From Oscillospiraceae bacterium (GTDB lineage Bacteria > Bacillota > Clostridia > UMGS1840 > HGM11507), in contig SVKJ01000002.1 in the NCBI GenBank assembly GCA_015068525.1, positions 1 through 64,000 of the forward strand: DNA of 64,000 bases, written 5' to 3'. Below, one piece after another: positions 17,118-25,560 of this stretch (position 1 is its first letter; each line of letters opens with the position of its first letter). The translations under genes were made by a program, and so were the position numbers. The notes under the pieces were generated by a model that saw nothing but the letters and a program-made list of their open reading frames with translations, did not search any database and was not told the DNA's origin.

Positions 17118-17368
17118 AAACAGGCAGGAAAAATTGTTCAGATTGGACGAAAAAAAGGAACAAACTTTTTTAAGTTTGTTCCCGTAAGCCCGAAGGCGTA
17201 TTAAGATACGTCGAGTGGTTTTTTTCGTTCAAAGTGCAAATGAGTAGATTCCATAAATTGCTTAATGCAATTTATACCTTTTACAGTAGGAGCAAGCCCC
17301 TGCGCTACAATTTATATCATAGTATTTATTCACCATTTGCACGTTCTGGACAATTTTTACGCCTGTTT
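17118..17368 (-). repeat. 250-bp structured gene-end element, copy 2
   Basis: Same element as 13841-14099. The outer arms are different but again self-complementary: AAACAGGC (17118-17125) and GCCTGTTT (17361-17368), which reaches the stop codon of the HPr-like gene. The inner hairpin CGTAT/ATACG replaces CGTAC/GTACG of copy 1, a compensatory change. The hairpin ATAAATTGC-TTAAT-GCAATTTAT lies at 17253-17275. A terminator-shaped stem with T7 is present on the minus strand. Confidence 0.8.
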
Positions 17369-17595
17369 TATGCTTCAAATGGTTTTAGTTCACTTATAAA
17401 ATCATCGCACGCATCTGAGTGAATCTGCACCTTAATTTCTTTTGATAAATCAAGGGAGAATATACCCATAATTGACTTTGCGTCAACAACATATCTGTCA
17501 GAAACAAGGTCAACATCAAAGTCATACTTGCTTACTAAATTAACAAATTTTTTAACATCATTGATTGAACTAAGTAAAATTTTAACTTCTTTCAT
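17368..17595 (-). CDS. HPr-like protein lacking the phosphorylatable histidine
   Basis: The 75-residue protein aligns with HPr through SKYDFDVDL and DAKSIMGIFSL, so the region around the regulatory Ser46 (KSIMG) is intact. The active-site loop normally reading GIHARPA is replaced by SSINDVKKF with no histidine. It therefore cannot pass phosphate in the PTS. It resembles Crh in this respect and may serve only as a serine-phosphorylated or protein-binding regulator. It has its own promoter and an AGGAGG ribosome binding site. It is transcribed alone, away from any PTS gene. Confidence 0.75.
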   Translation of the reverse strand: MKEVKILLSSINDVKKFVNLVSKYDFDVDLVSDRYVVDAKSIMGIFSLDLSKEIKVQIHSDACDDFISELKPFEA

Positions 17596-17639
17596 AATAT
17601 AATACCTCCTAAATATTGTTAGCCGTCGGCTATACTTTG

Positions 17640-17668
17640 ATGTTACAATATTTAGTTAATCAAGTCAA
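17640..17668 (-). promoter_or_regulatory. promoter of the HPr-like gene
   Basis: On the minus strand TTGACT (17663-17668), a 17-bp spacer and TAACAT (17640-17645). A TAGCCG/CGGCTA inverted repeat (17620-17632) lies in the leader. Confidence 0.7.
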
Positions 17669-17715
17669 TAGGAAAAGGTTAAATTTAACAGAAATTTAAC
17701 AGAAAGGAAATTTTA

Positions 17716-19002
17716 ATGAAAATTGGATTTTGCACATTAGGGTGCAAGGTTAATCAATATGAAACCGAAGCCATTAAAGAAATTTTTATAAATAACGGAT
17801 GGGAAATCGCCGAATTTTCCGACATTTGCGATGCTTATGTTATAAACACCTGCACAGTCACTCATCTTAGTGACAGAAAATCAAGGCAGATGATAAGACG
17901 TGCATATACTAAAAACAAAAATGCCGTTATAGCCGTATTAGGCTGTTTTGCGCAGATGTCACCAAAAGAGGTTGAAAAAATCGAGGGTGTAAGTATAGTT
18001 ATCGGCACAAAAAACAAATTAAAAGCATACGAACTTATATCTAAAAAAGCAAAAGAAAATATCGTTACTCCCGTTGACAAAGAAGATTATGAAGATATGG
18101 AAATAACCTTATTTGAATCCAAAACAAGGGCAATTATAAAAGCGCAGGACGGATGCAACAATTTTTGTTCCTACTGCATTATTCCCTATGCAAGAGGCAG
18201 AATAAGAAGCCGTAATCCTGAGAATATTTACAACGAGTGTTTAAGGTTATCTGAAAACGGTTTTTTGGAAATTGTACTTGCGGGGATTCACATTTGCTCT
18301 TACGGAAAAGATTTAGAAGATTATGACCTTTTAAAACTGCTTAAAAAAATTCACAAAATAGAGGGTATTAAAAGAATAAGATTAAGTTCAATTGAGCCTA
18401 ATGCGTTTACTGACGAGTTTATATATGCATTAAAGGATTTACCGAAAGTATGCCACCATTTCCACATATCCTTGCAAAGCGGGTGTGACGAAACCTTAAA
18501 GAGAATGAACAGGAAATATGACTCATTATTTTATAAAAATATATGCAATAAAATATTAAAAGAATTTCCCGACAGTGCAATTACCACTGATTTAATAGTC
18601 GGTTTTCCCGGCGAAAGTGAAGAGGAATTTTCTAAAACAAAAGAGTTTATAAATTCAATTCCATTTTACCAGATTCATACTTTTAAATATTCCAAAAGAG
18701 AAGGAACAAAAGCCGCTTTAATGGAAAATCAGGTTTCCCCTGAAGTAAAAGACATAAGAAGCAAGGACATAATTAAAATATCACAAGAAAAGCAAAAAGC
18801 ATTTGAAGAAAAACATCTGGGAAATGAAGTTGAAATTCTTATTGAAAGCATACAAAAAGACGGCTTTTTTATGGGCCATACAAAAAATTATCTGCCCGTA
18901 TATGTAAAATCCTGCGATAATATTAAAGATAAAATAATAAAAGTTAAAATAACAAATTATGAGAATAATATTCTTGTAGGAAAGGCTTATGGGACTAAAT
19001 AG
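17716..19002 (+). CDS. mtaB: tRNA (t6A37)-C2 methylthiotransferase MtaB
   Basis: This 428-residue radical-SAM enzyme adds a methylthio group to t6A37 of tRNAs reading ANN codons. The N-terminal UPF0004 domain has the three cluster cysteines (TLGCKVNQYE, INTCTVTHLSD, VLGCFAQ). The radical SAM triad is CNNFCSYC, and a C-terminal TRAM-like domain is present. The start TLGCKVNQ and the length fit MtaB rather than MiaB or RimO. The ribosome binding site is AAAGGAA. It appears to be a single gene. The downstream toxin-antitoxin genes have their own promoter. Confidence 0.93.
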   Translation: MKIGFCTLGCKVNQYETEAIKEIFINNGWEIAEFSDICDAYVINTCTVTHLSDRKSRQMIRRAYTKNKNAVIAVLGCFAQMSPKEVEKIEGVSIVIGTKNKLKAYELISKKAKENIVTPVDKEDYEDMEITLFESKTRAIIKAQDGCNNFCSYCIIPYARGRIRSRNPENIYNECLRLSENGFLEIVLAGIHICSYGKDLEDYDLLKLLKKIHKIEGIKRIRLSSIEPNAFTDEFIYALKDLPKVCHHFHISLQSGCDETLKRMNRKYDSLFYKNICNKILKEFPDSAITTDLIVGFPGESEEEFSKTKEFINSIPFYQIHTFKYSKREGTKAALMENQVSPEVKDIRSKDIIKISQEKQKAFEEKHLGNEVEILIESIQKDGFFMGHTKNYLPVYVKSCDNIKDKIIKVKITNYENNILVGKAYGTK

Positions 19003-19005
19003 CTA

Positions 19006-19034
19006 TTGAATATTTTTATAAAATATGTTAATAT
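19006..19034 (+). promoter_or_regulatory. promoter of the MntA/HepT module
   Basis: TTGAAT (19006-19011), a 17-bp spacer and TAATAT (19029-19034). Confidence 0.6.
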
Positions 19035-19069
19035 ATTACTGAAAATAAAAGTTTGGAAGGAGTTAAACT

Positions 19070-19366
19070 ATGATTTACACACCCGAAGAAATAAAATCAA
19101 AAGTGAAAATGGTTGCTGATAAATTTGATATTGAAGAAATTCTTTTGTTCGGATCATATTTTGACCATATTCCAACCGAACAAAGTGATGTTGATTTATT
19201 AGTTAAATATGGGGAAAATTGTAATGGAATAGAACGAATTCAGTTTATGCTTGATTTAGAAGAAAAATTGCAAAAAAAAGTAGATGTAATTAATATTAAA
19301 TTTGCTCCCGATTTTATATCCGGTCTTAATTTAAATGCTGAAGGGAGACTGATTTATGCAAAATAG
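19070..19366 (+). CDS. MNT-type nucleotidyltransferase antitoxin (MntA family)
   Basis: This 98-residue minimal nucleotidyltransferase carries the signature GSYFDHIPTEQSDVDLLV, with the GS turn and two metal-binding aspartates (DVD). In characterised HEPN/MNT pairs the antitoxin adds AMP to a tyrosine of the HEPN toxin and so silences it. The size and the GS-DxD motif are intact, so the protein should be active. It overlaps the next gene by 11 bp, the usual coupling in this module. It has a GGAAGGAG ribosome binding site and its own promoter. Confidence 0.9.
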   Translation: MIYTPEEIKSKVKMVADKFDIEEILLFGSYFDHIPTEQSDVDLLVKYGENCNGIERIQFMLDLEEKLQKKVDVINIKFAPDFISGLNLNAEGRLIYAK

Positions 19367-19715
19367 AGAGATATCGTATTTAAAATCAATTATAAAGCAT
19401 TGTCGGAATATTGAAGCAATTCATGCTGAATATGAATATTCTCACGAAAAGTATTACACAAGTCCCGGTTATCAGTATTCCATAAGTTTTTGTGTGGAAC
19501 AAATCGGAGAACTGGTAGTTAAATTCCGCAATGAAGGTTATGCAGAAAATTATAAAAATATTCCATGGCATAAAATTGCGGGTATGCGAAACAGAATTGC
19601 ACACGGTTATGACTCAATTGATTTAGATATGGTATATCACATCAGCGTAAATGATATTCCGCAACTTCTGAAAAATTGCGAAGAAATATTAAAAGAAAAG
19701 GATGAACAAATATGA
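19356..19715 (+). CDS. HEPN-domain RNase toxin (HepT, DUF86 family)
   Basis: The 119-residue helical protein has the complete HepT motif Rx4HxY as RNRIAHGY. The arginine and histidine are the RNase residues, and the tyrosine is the known AMPylation target of MntA. It is coupled to the antitoxin by an 11-bp overlap and to the following yqeY gene by an ATGA overlap. The latter is unusual, because it ties a toxin-antitoxin module to a housekeeping-type gene. The ORF is intact. Confidence 0.9.
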   Translation: MQNREISYLKSIIKHCRNIEAIHAEYEYSHEKYYTSPGYQYSISFCVEQIGELVVKFRNEGYAENYKNIPWHKIAGMRNRIAHGYDSIDLDMVYHISVNDIPQLLKNCEEILKEKDEQI

Positions 19716-20149
19716 CTATTGAAATTTTAAGAGCTGACATGGTTAAAGCCATGAAAGAGAAAGACAAATTTTTAAAAGACGTTGTATCAAACCTGATTGC
19801 AGCGGTAAAAAAAGTTGCTATTGATGAGGGTGTAAGAGAAGATATAACAGAAGAACTTTGCGACAGAGTAATTTTAAAAGAATTAAAAACCGCAAAAGAA
19901 CAAATTGACACCTGTCCTGACGAAAGAGTAGAATTAAAAAAAGAATATCAGGATAAATATGATATTATTTCCCGTTACGCTCCAAAACAGCTTACTGAAG
20001 AAGAAATAATAAAAATTATAACCGAAAAATTCTCAGAGGAAATTGCCTCAAAAAATAAAGGCATAATTATGAAAGCAGTTATGGGCGAACTTAAAGGCAA
20101 AGCAGACGGAAAACTTATAAATAAAGTTGTAGCAGACCTTACAAAGTAA
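19712..20149 (+). CDS. GatB/YqeY-domain protein
   Basis: The 145-residue YqeY-family protein resembles the tRNA-binding tail of GatB (LRADMVKAMKEKDKFLKDVVSNLIAAVK at the N-terminus, IMKAVMGELKGKADGKLINKVVADL at the C-terminus). Such proteins may help tRNA-dependent amidation, but the exact role is not settled. In many Firmicutes the gene follows rpsU. Here it overlaps hepT by 4 bp and so depends on the toxin-antitoxin promoter unless an internal one exists. Confidence 0.88.
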   Translation: MTIEILRADMVKAMKEKDKFLKDVVSNLIAAVKKVAIDEGVREDITEELCDRVILKELKTAKEQIDTCPDERVELKKEYQDKYDIISRYAPKQLTEEEIIKIITEKFSEEIASKNKGIIMKAVMGELKGKADGKLINKVVADLTK

Positions 20150-20307
20150 CTGGCAAGTTAAAATTTTCTACCATAATTATTCATTATAACAGTTTTATAT
20201 GAAAAAGAGGGCAAAACCGCTGTATAGCATGGTTTTGCCTTCATTCATTCCTAATTCCTAATTCCTCATTACTAATTTAATAAAGTTTTGCATTTTTACT
20301 TAGTTTT
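20150..20307. repeat. AT-bulge hairpin copy 4 with AATTCCTAATTCC end
   Basis: The hairpin GGCAAAACC-GCT-GTAT-AGC-AT-GGTTTTGCC (20210-20239) is followed by a TTCCTAATTCCTAATTCCTC stretch, as in the other composite repeats. It lies between two convergent genes. Confidence 0.8.
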
Positions 20308-20868
20308 TCATTTAAACTCCCACTTATAAATCCTGTCACCTTTTACCATAAAGGCATTCTCGGAAATTTCTGCTAAAGGTGTATCCGAATATGAATCGGA
20401 ATAAAAATTTTCAATTTTTTCGTTTGACATTTCGTAAAATCTTCTTACCTTTTCTTTTCCGTGACAGTTAAGTCCGTCATATTTGCCTGTTAGTTTATCA
20501 ACATTTGATGCAGATAAATATTTTATCCCCAACCTGTCAATCGCAGGTTTTAATAAAAAATACGGAGATGCAGAAATTATAATATCATCATCACATTTTA
20601 TATCAAAATACCATTTTTTTATATTCTTTATATGTATCTTCCAGAACTTGTCTAAAAATAAATCAATATCCTTTATACTTTTAAAGAATATATAGAATTT
20701 TTCTTTAAATGCAGTTTTATCAACAATACCAAGCGCAAATTTTATAAAATGATAAGCTTGATAAGGAAGATATTTTAATATAGAAGGATAATTTTTTAAA
20801 GTAAAAAAGTAGAAATCCCTCGTTGAGTCCCCGCTGTAAATTGTGTTATCAAAATCATATACATTCAT
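20308..20868 (-). CDS. HAD-superfamily IB phosphatase
   Basis: The 186-residue protein has the HAD nucleophile motif DFDNTIYSGD (the family is usually DxDxT), motif II ISASP and an acidic motif IV in YSDSYSDTPLAE. Subfamily IB members act on phosphoserine, phosphoethanolamine and similar small phosphomonoesters. The nearly soluble, helix-rich cap gives no clue to substrate. It lies 56 bp downstream of the M23 peptidase gene, with a terminator between, so it is probably transcribed separately or by readthrough. Confidence 0.8.
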   Translation of the reverse strand: MNVYDFDNTIYSGDSTRDFYFFTLKNYPSILKYLPYQAYHFIKFALGIVDKTAFKEKFYIFFKSIKDIDLFLDKFWKIHIKNIKKWYFDIKCDDDIIISASPYFLLKPAIDRLGIKYLSASNVDKLTGKYDGLNCHGKEKVRRFYEMSNEKIENFYSDSYSDTPLAEISENAFMVKGDRIYKWEFK

Positions 20869-20889
20869 ATTTTCTGTCCCCTAAAAATA

Positions 20890-20916
20890 GCGGTGTTTAA
20901 AATTTTTAAACACCGC
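20890..20916 (-). terminator. terminator after the M23 peptidase gene
   Basis: The stem GCGGTGTTT/AAACACCGC with an A/T loop lies directly downstream of the peptidase stop on the minus strand. A T-rich stretch follows. Confidence 0.7.
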
Positions 20917-20924
20917 CGTCTTTC

Positions 20925-22514
20925 TTAGTAAATATAATTTGCAGGATTAAGTGTTCTGCCGTTAAGTCTTATTTCAAAGTGAAGATGCGGTCCGGTAGAA
21001 TTACCGGTGCTGCCGACTCTTCCTATCATTTCGCCTTTGGCAACTTTCTGCCCATTTGAAACGTTAATTGAACTTAAGTGTGCATAATAGGTTTCATAAC
21101 CATTGCCATGGTTAATTTTTATAACCTTACCGTAACCTCCGCTCCATCCGGCAAACGAAACCGTTCCGCCGTCAGATGCGTATACGGGGCTTCCTGTAGA
21201 CCCTGCAAGGTCAAGACCTGTATGGAATCCTCTGCTTCTTGACCCATAACGTGAAGTAATAAGCCCTGCAGCGAATGGATGCCTGAACTTACCTGTTGCC
21301 ATATATCTTGGTCTTTCTTTAGTTCCGACTTTAACCTGCTTTGTTACAGGCTCTTTTAAAACTTTTTCTGCTATAGCCTGTTTTTCAGTAACAATTCCGT
21401 TTTCTTTATACACATCGTAATTAACTTCTTTTTCTCCGTACTCTCCGTCAGAGATAACAATTGTAATACCTGTATACTGGCTGGAATCTTTTACCTTATT
21501 TGTATCATAAGCAATTTTTTCAATCGCTGTAACCGCTTCCTTAGTTCTTACAGCAACTGCAGGAGTGGTATCCGAAACATTAAGTTTAGTACCAATCTGC
21601 AAACTTTCAGGAGTAAGTCCCGGATTCATTTCCATAACTTTTTTTGTGGTAGTCCCCGTCATCTCGGCAATTTCAGAAATAGTTTCTCCCTCTAAAACAA
21701 CGTGAACCTTTATACCGCCCACAGGAGTTTTAAGAGCAGTAAGTGCATCCTGCTTTGATAAAACTGAAAGTGACGGCACTCTTGTTGCCACAACTTCGAC
21801 ATTTTTATTAAAAGAAACCTCAAGCGAATTTTCGGTTGTATATTCATTTTTGTAATCTTCTAATGCATTATTTGCATCTTCTTCAGTTTTAAGAGCGCAA
21901 ATCATAACTCCTTCGGCAAATATGCCGTAAGCATCAACTCTTCCGTCATATACTGCACAAATAGAGTTTTTAGCACAAGAAACAGTCTGGAAGTTATCCT
22001 TGTTTGAAATAACAAATGATAATCTTACATCACCTATTTTTGCATTTTCTATAGATGCAAGGTCCTCTTTTGCATCACAAAAAGCAAGAAGTGCATCGCT
22101 TCTTGTTTCGGTAATCGCAACAACTTTACCGTCACATAAAACACTGTACCCGAAATTTAAGTTACTTCCGAAACACGATGCTATAACCATAAATGCCAAA
22201 ACACAAACTGCAATCACATTAACCTTTTCGTATCCTAAAGAAGATACAAAATTTGCAAATCTGTCACTTCCTATGAAATTAAAAATGCTTTCTTTGATAT
22301 TTTCAAAAAAAGAAATTACATCTTTCTTAACATTTTTAATGTCATACCCTTTTATTATATCAATTATATTAACAACTTTTGATTTAATATTATTAAACAG
22401 TTTATTTAATTTTCCCCTTAAGTTCAACTTATTTATCTTTGATAAGGCTTTATTATAAAACTCTTTCGTAACCCCCGTCACCTTATTCAAAGCGTTTTTC
22501 AGTTTACTTAACAA
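20925..22514 (-). CDS. M23 cell-wall endopeptidase with LysM and G5 domains
   Basis: The 529-residue protein has a cationic N-terminal cytoplasmic segment (1 to about 93) and one membrane helix (about 94-113). External domains follow: LysM (about 265-310, GETISEIAEMTGTTTKKVMEMNPGL), G5 (about 315-390) and a C-terminal M23 domain. The zinc ligands are visible in HTGLD and HLHFE, and the intervening YYAHLS is present. All needed residues are there, so it should cleave peptidoglycan cross-bridges. The start is a TTG at 22514 preceded by GAGGTGG. The gene is divergent from yqfD, so a sporulation or envelope role is possible. Confidence 0.9.
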   Translation of the reverse strand: MLSKLKNALNKVTGVTKEFYNKALSKINKLNLRGKLNKLFNNIKSKVVNIIDIIKGYDIKNVKKDVISFFENIKESIFNFIGSDRFANFVSSLGYEKVNVIAVCVLAFMVIASCFGSNLNFGYSVLCDGKVVAITETRSDALLAFCDAKEDLASIENAKIGDVRLSFVISNKDNFQTVSCAKNSICAVYDGRVDAYGIFAEGVMICALKTEEDANNALEDYKNEYTTENSLEVSFNKNVEVVATRVPSLSVLSKQDALTALKTPVGGIKVHVVLEGETISEIAEMTGTTTKKVMEMNPGLTPESLQIGTKLNVSDTTPAVAVRTKEAVTAIEKIAYDTNKVKDSSQYTGITIVISDGEYGEKEVNYDVYKENGIVTEKQAIAEKVLKEPVTKQVKVGTKERPRYMATGKFRHPFAAGLITSRYGSRSRGFHTGLDLAGSTGSPVYASDGGTVSFAGWSGGYGKVIKINHGNGYETYYAHLSSINVSNGQKVAKGEMIGRVGSTGNSTGPHLHFEIRLNGRTLNPANYIY

Positions 22515-22578
22515 AAAACCACCTCGCTTATTATTACTGAACGATTACCTGATTGTTACAAAAATATTTCATAATGTC

Positions 22579-22607
22579 ATTTTACTATATAATTTTAAAA
22601 AAATCAA
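22579..22607 (-). promoter_or_regulatory. promoter of the M23 peptidase gene
   Basis: On the minus strand TTGATT (22602-22607), a 17-bp spacer and TAAAAT (22579-22584). Confidence 0.55.
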
Positions 22608-22663
22608 CCCCTTTTTGTCATTTTCACATAATTTTCACAGTATAATACTTTGAGGTGAGGTTT

Positions 22664-23830
22664 ATGATGGGCAGAATATATAACTATTTTACGGGGTACG
22701 TAACAGTAAGAGTAAAGACAAACCAACCTGAAAGATTTTTAAACATAGCAGTTATAAATAATATATATTTATGGGATTTAAAAAAAATAAGCGAAAATGA
22801 AATGACATTCAATGTATCGCCAAAAGGATTTAAAAAATTAAGAAAAATCGTTTGGGATGTCAAATCAAAGGTTAAAATAATAAAGAAATCGGGATTTTTT
22901 ATTTTGCGAAGAAAAATATCAGCAAAAAAAATTATATTTATAGGACTTATTCCCGCAACATTAATTATAATATTTTTAAGTTCTTTAATACTGGATATTA
23001 AGATAACGGGAAACGAAACAGTAAAAACTGAACTTATTTTAGAAAAACTTAGCGAAATTAACTTGCAAAAATTCAAGTTAAGAGGTAATATAGATAGTGA
23101 AAAGATATCCGTTAAACTGATAAACGATATTGACGAAATTTCATGGGTGGGAGTTTATGAGAAAGGAACGAAACTTCACATAGAAATAAAGGAAAGAGAT
23201 ATGCCTCCCGAAATGGTTAAAAAGGATATTCCCTGCCACATAATTGCGAGAAAAGACGGCATAATTAAAAAGATAAATGTTACAAACGGGGAAAAAATGG
23301 TAGCGGAAAATGAGGTTGTTACAAAAGGGCAACTGCTTGTATCGGGAATTATAAATACTCAGTTTGACGGGATTCGCTATGTTCATTCAATGGCAGAGGT
23401 AACTGCAAATACATGGTGGGAAAATTTTCTTTCGGTAAAATTATACGAATATAAAAAAAGTTATACAGGGAAGCAAACAAAAAAAGTATTTGTAAAGTTT
23501 TTAAATAATGAATTCGAGTTAACAAAAAAAGTTGTTCCCTACTATAACTATGACGAAACCCCAAAAAGATTTACCACATCACTATTTGAAATAAAAGCAG
23601 TAACCTATGACGAATATACCCTTGTAAAAACCACGATAACCGAAGAAGAAGCAATAAAAAGAGGCAAAGAAGCGCTATTATGCGAACTTTATAAAAACTT
23701 TGATAATAAAAAAGTTAAAGATACTCAGTTTGATATAACGGTAACAGACGAGGAAACAAGAAACATAAGAATACTTGCAAATATCTACGAAGATATCGGA
23801 AAACAAGTGGTAATAAAAAAGGAAGAATAA
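22664..23830 (+). CDS. yqfD: sporulation protein YqfD
   Basis: The 388-residue membrane protein of the YqfD family is linked to forespore development. It has an N-terminal cytosolic domain (about 1-85, DLKKISENEMTFNV), one membrane helix (about 88-108, IIFIGLIPATLIIIFLSSLI) and an external part with the family motif WVGVYEKGTKLHIEIKER and a KDGIIKKINVTNGE biotinyl-like turn. It is the only sporulation gene in the window and shows that the lineage at least descends from spore formers. The ATG at 22664 fits GAGGTGA at 22652-22658 better than the upstream GTG or the following ATG. phoH lies downstream beyond a 300-bp repeat. Confidence 0.88.
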   Translation: MMGRIYNYFTGYVTVRVKTNQPERFLNIAVINNIYLWDLKKISENEMTFNVSPKGFKKLRKIVWDVKSKVKIIKKSGFFILRRKISAKKIIFIGLIPATLIIIFLSSLILDIKITGNETVKTELILEKLSEINLQKFKLRGNIDSEKISVKLINDIDEISWVGVYEKGTKLHIEIKERDMPPEMVKKDIPCHIIARKDGIIKKINVTNGEKMVAENEVVTKGQLLVSGIINTQFDGIRYVHSMAEVTANTWWENFLSVKLYEYKKSYTGKQTKKVFVKFLNNEFELTKKVVPYYNYDETPKRFTTSLFEIKAVTYDEYTLVKTTITEEEAIKRGKEALLCELYKNFDNKKVKDTQFDITVTDEETRNIRILANIYEDIGKQVVIKKEE

Positions 23831-23843
23831 ACAATTATATTTA

Positions 23844-24060
23844 AATTAGGAATTAGAAAAGAGGAATTAGGAATAAAGGAAATGCAATTATGCCATACGG
23901 CAATTGCATCACTGTATTTGCAACAATAAATGCCCTCCAAAACATAACACTAAAACAATGTTGATGGGTGTAATTCAAAATGAAATGAGAAACCGCAAAA
24001 GGCTGAATAGCATCTTTTGCGTACATTCATTCCTAATTCCTAAATCCTCATTCCTAATTA
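23844..24060. repeat. MITE-like composite with two oppositely oriented AT-bulge hairpins
   Basis: The inverted ends are TTAGGAATTAG and CCTCATTCCTAATT. It contains AT-bulge hairpin copy 5 (23882-23909, minus orientation: ATGCAATT-GCC-GTAT-GGC-AT-AATTGCAT) and copy 6 (23994-24021, plus: CGCAAAAG-GCT-GAAT-AGC-AT-CTTTTGCG). It has no coding frame and separates yqfD from phoH. Confidence 0.75.
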
Positions 24061-24133
24061 ACAAATGTTCCTAATTGCACGAAACTCCGGATTATCACAT
24101 ACACTAAACTGTACTAAAGAGAGGAAAACACAG

Positions 24134-25084
24134 ATGGCTGAAATAACAATTGATGCATATTCTTTAGAAGGAATAAGTAATCTTTTTGGGAATTGTGATT
24201 TTAATATACGGCTTATAGAAAAGGAATTTGATGTTAAAATCACAAACAGAGATACCTTAATTAAAATAGAGGGCGAAAATGCTTCGCTTGTTAAAACTCT
24301 CATTATTGAACTTCTTAATTTATCACAAAAAGGAGAAACAATTGACGAGCAGAAAATAAGAACTGTGTCTTATGCAATAAAGGATAACCAGACTGAGATG
24401 CTAAGAGAATTATCGGACGGGTGTATCTTAAATACTGCATCGGGAACTCCCATTAAACCTAAAACTTTAGGTCAGAAAAATTATGTTGAAGCGATAAAAA
24501 ATAATATAATCACAGTAGGTGTCGGCCCTGCGGGTACAGGGAAAACCTACCTTGCTGTTGCAATGGCAGTTGTGGCTTTTAAGAAAAAGGAAATCAACAG
24601 AATAATTCTTACAAGGCCTGCGGTTGAGGCGGGCGAAAGTCTTGGATTTTTACCCGGAGATTTACAGGAAAAAGTTGACCCGTATTTAAGACCTCTTTAT
24701 GATGCACTCTTTGAAATGCTTGGAGGCGAAAATTTCAGTGCTTATCAGGAAAAAGGTATGATAGAGGTTGCACCCCTTGCCTATATGAGAGGGCGTACTT
24801 TAGATAACAGTTTTATTATACTTGACGAAGCACAGAATACAACCAAAGAGCAGATGAAAATGTTCTTAACAAGAATAGGTTTTAATTCAAAAGCAGTAAT
24901 AACAGGCGATATAACGCAAATTGACCTGCCAAACGGAAAAGTGTCAGGGCTTAAAGATGCAATAAGAATAATAAAAAATATAGAAGATATTTCGATATTT
25001 AACTTATCGGAAAAAGACGTTGTAAGGCACCCTTTAATCCAGAAGATTATTAAAGCGTACGAAAGGGCTGATTTAAAGAAATGA
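24134..25084 (+). CDS. PhoH-family ATPase
   Basis: The 316-residue protein has a small N-terminal KH-like region and the PhoH ATPase domain with Walker A GPAGTGKT and the DEAQNTT motif. It probably acts on RNA together with YbeY, whose gene follows with a 4-bp overlap. The start ATG at 24134 is preferred. The longer frame upstream runs into the neighbouring repeat, and AGAGAGG is properly spaced here. First gene of phoH-ybeY-DUF5662-rlmB. Confidence 0.92.
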   Translation: MAEITIDAYSLEGISNLFGNCDFNIRLIEKEFDVKITNRDTLIKIEGENASLVKTLIIELLNLSQKGETIDEQKIRTVSYAIKDNQTEMLRELSDGCILNTASGTPIKPKTLGQKNYVEAIKNNIITVGVGPAGTGKTYLAVAMAVVAFKKKEINRIILTRPAVEAGESLGFLPGDLQEKVDPYLRPLYDALFEMLGGENFSAYQEKGMIEVAPLAYMRGRTLDNSFIILDEAQNTTKEQMKMFLTRIGFNSKAVITGDITQIDLPNGKVSGLKDAIRIIKNIEDISIFNLSEKDVVRHPLIQKIIKAYERADLKK

Positions 25085-25560
25085 CCTATGTCGATATAGA
25101 TTATTCCGAAAATATTTTATTTAAAAAGACAAGTGAAGAAATCATAAGAAATATAATAAATAAGGTATGCGAAGTTGAAAATCTGCCTTTTGATACCTAT
25201 GTGTCGGTTATTATAACCACAAAGGAAGAAATAAGAGAAATAAATAATCTTGAAAGAAATATAGACAAGCCTACAGATGTTCTTTCATTCCCTTATCTTA
25301 CATTTGATAAAAATTATAAACTAAAAGATGAAATAGGAAAAAAAGATTATGACCCTGAATATAACGCAGTATGTTTAGGGGATATGGTTATCTGTGACGA
25401 TAAGATAAAAGAACAGGCTAAAGAGTACGGTCATTCTTATGAAAGAGAACTTTCTTATCTTACCGTTCACTCAATGTACCATCTTTTAGGATATGACCAC
25501 GAAGAAGAAAATATGAAAAAAGATATGCGTAAAAAAGAGGAGTATATTCTTACACTATGA
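25081..25560 (+). CDS. ybeY: rRNA maturation endoribonuclease YbeY
   Basis: This 159-residue metalloprotein is needed for 16S rRNA 3' maturation and ribosome quality control. The zinc-binding signature is present as HSMYHLLGYDH, and TDVLSFPY and LGDMVIC are family motifs. The start overlaps phoH by ATGA and the end overlaps the DUF5662 gene by 4 bp, so translation is coupled through the block. Confidence 0.93.
   Translation: MTYVDIDYSENILFKKTSEEIIRNIINKVCEVENLPFDTYVSVIITTKEEIREINNLERNIDKPTDVLSFPYLTFDKNYKLKDEIGKKDYDPEYNAVCLGDMVICDDKIKEQAKEYGHSYERELSYLTVHSMYHLLGYDHEEENMKKDMRKKEEYILTL

Noticed and set aside
16719..17367. Possible gene in the 650-bp gap
   Set aside because: The whole gap is made of identifiable repeats (hairpins, MITE, 250-bp element). 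The short frames in it are not conserved between the two copies of the element.
24065..24133. Longer PhoH N-terminus
   Set aside because: The extra codons start at the edge of the MITE-like repeat. The ATG at 24134 has an AGAGAGG site.
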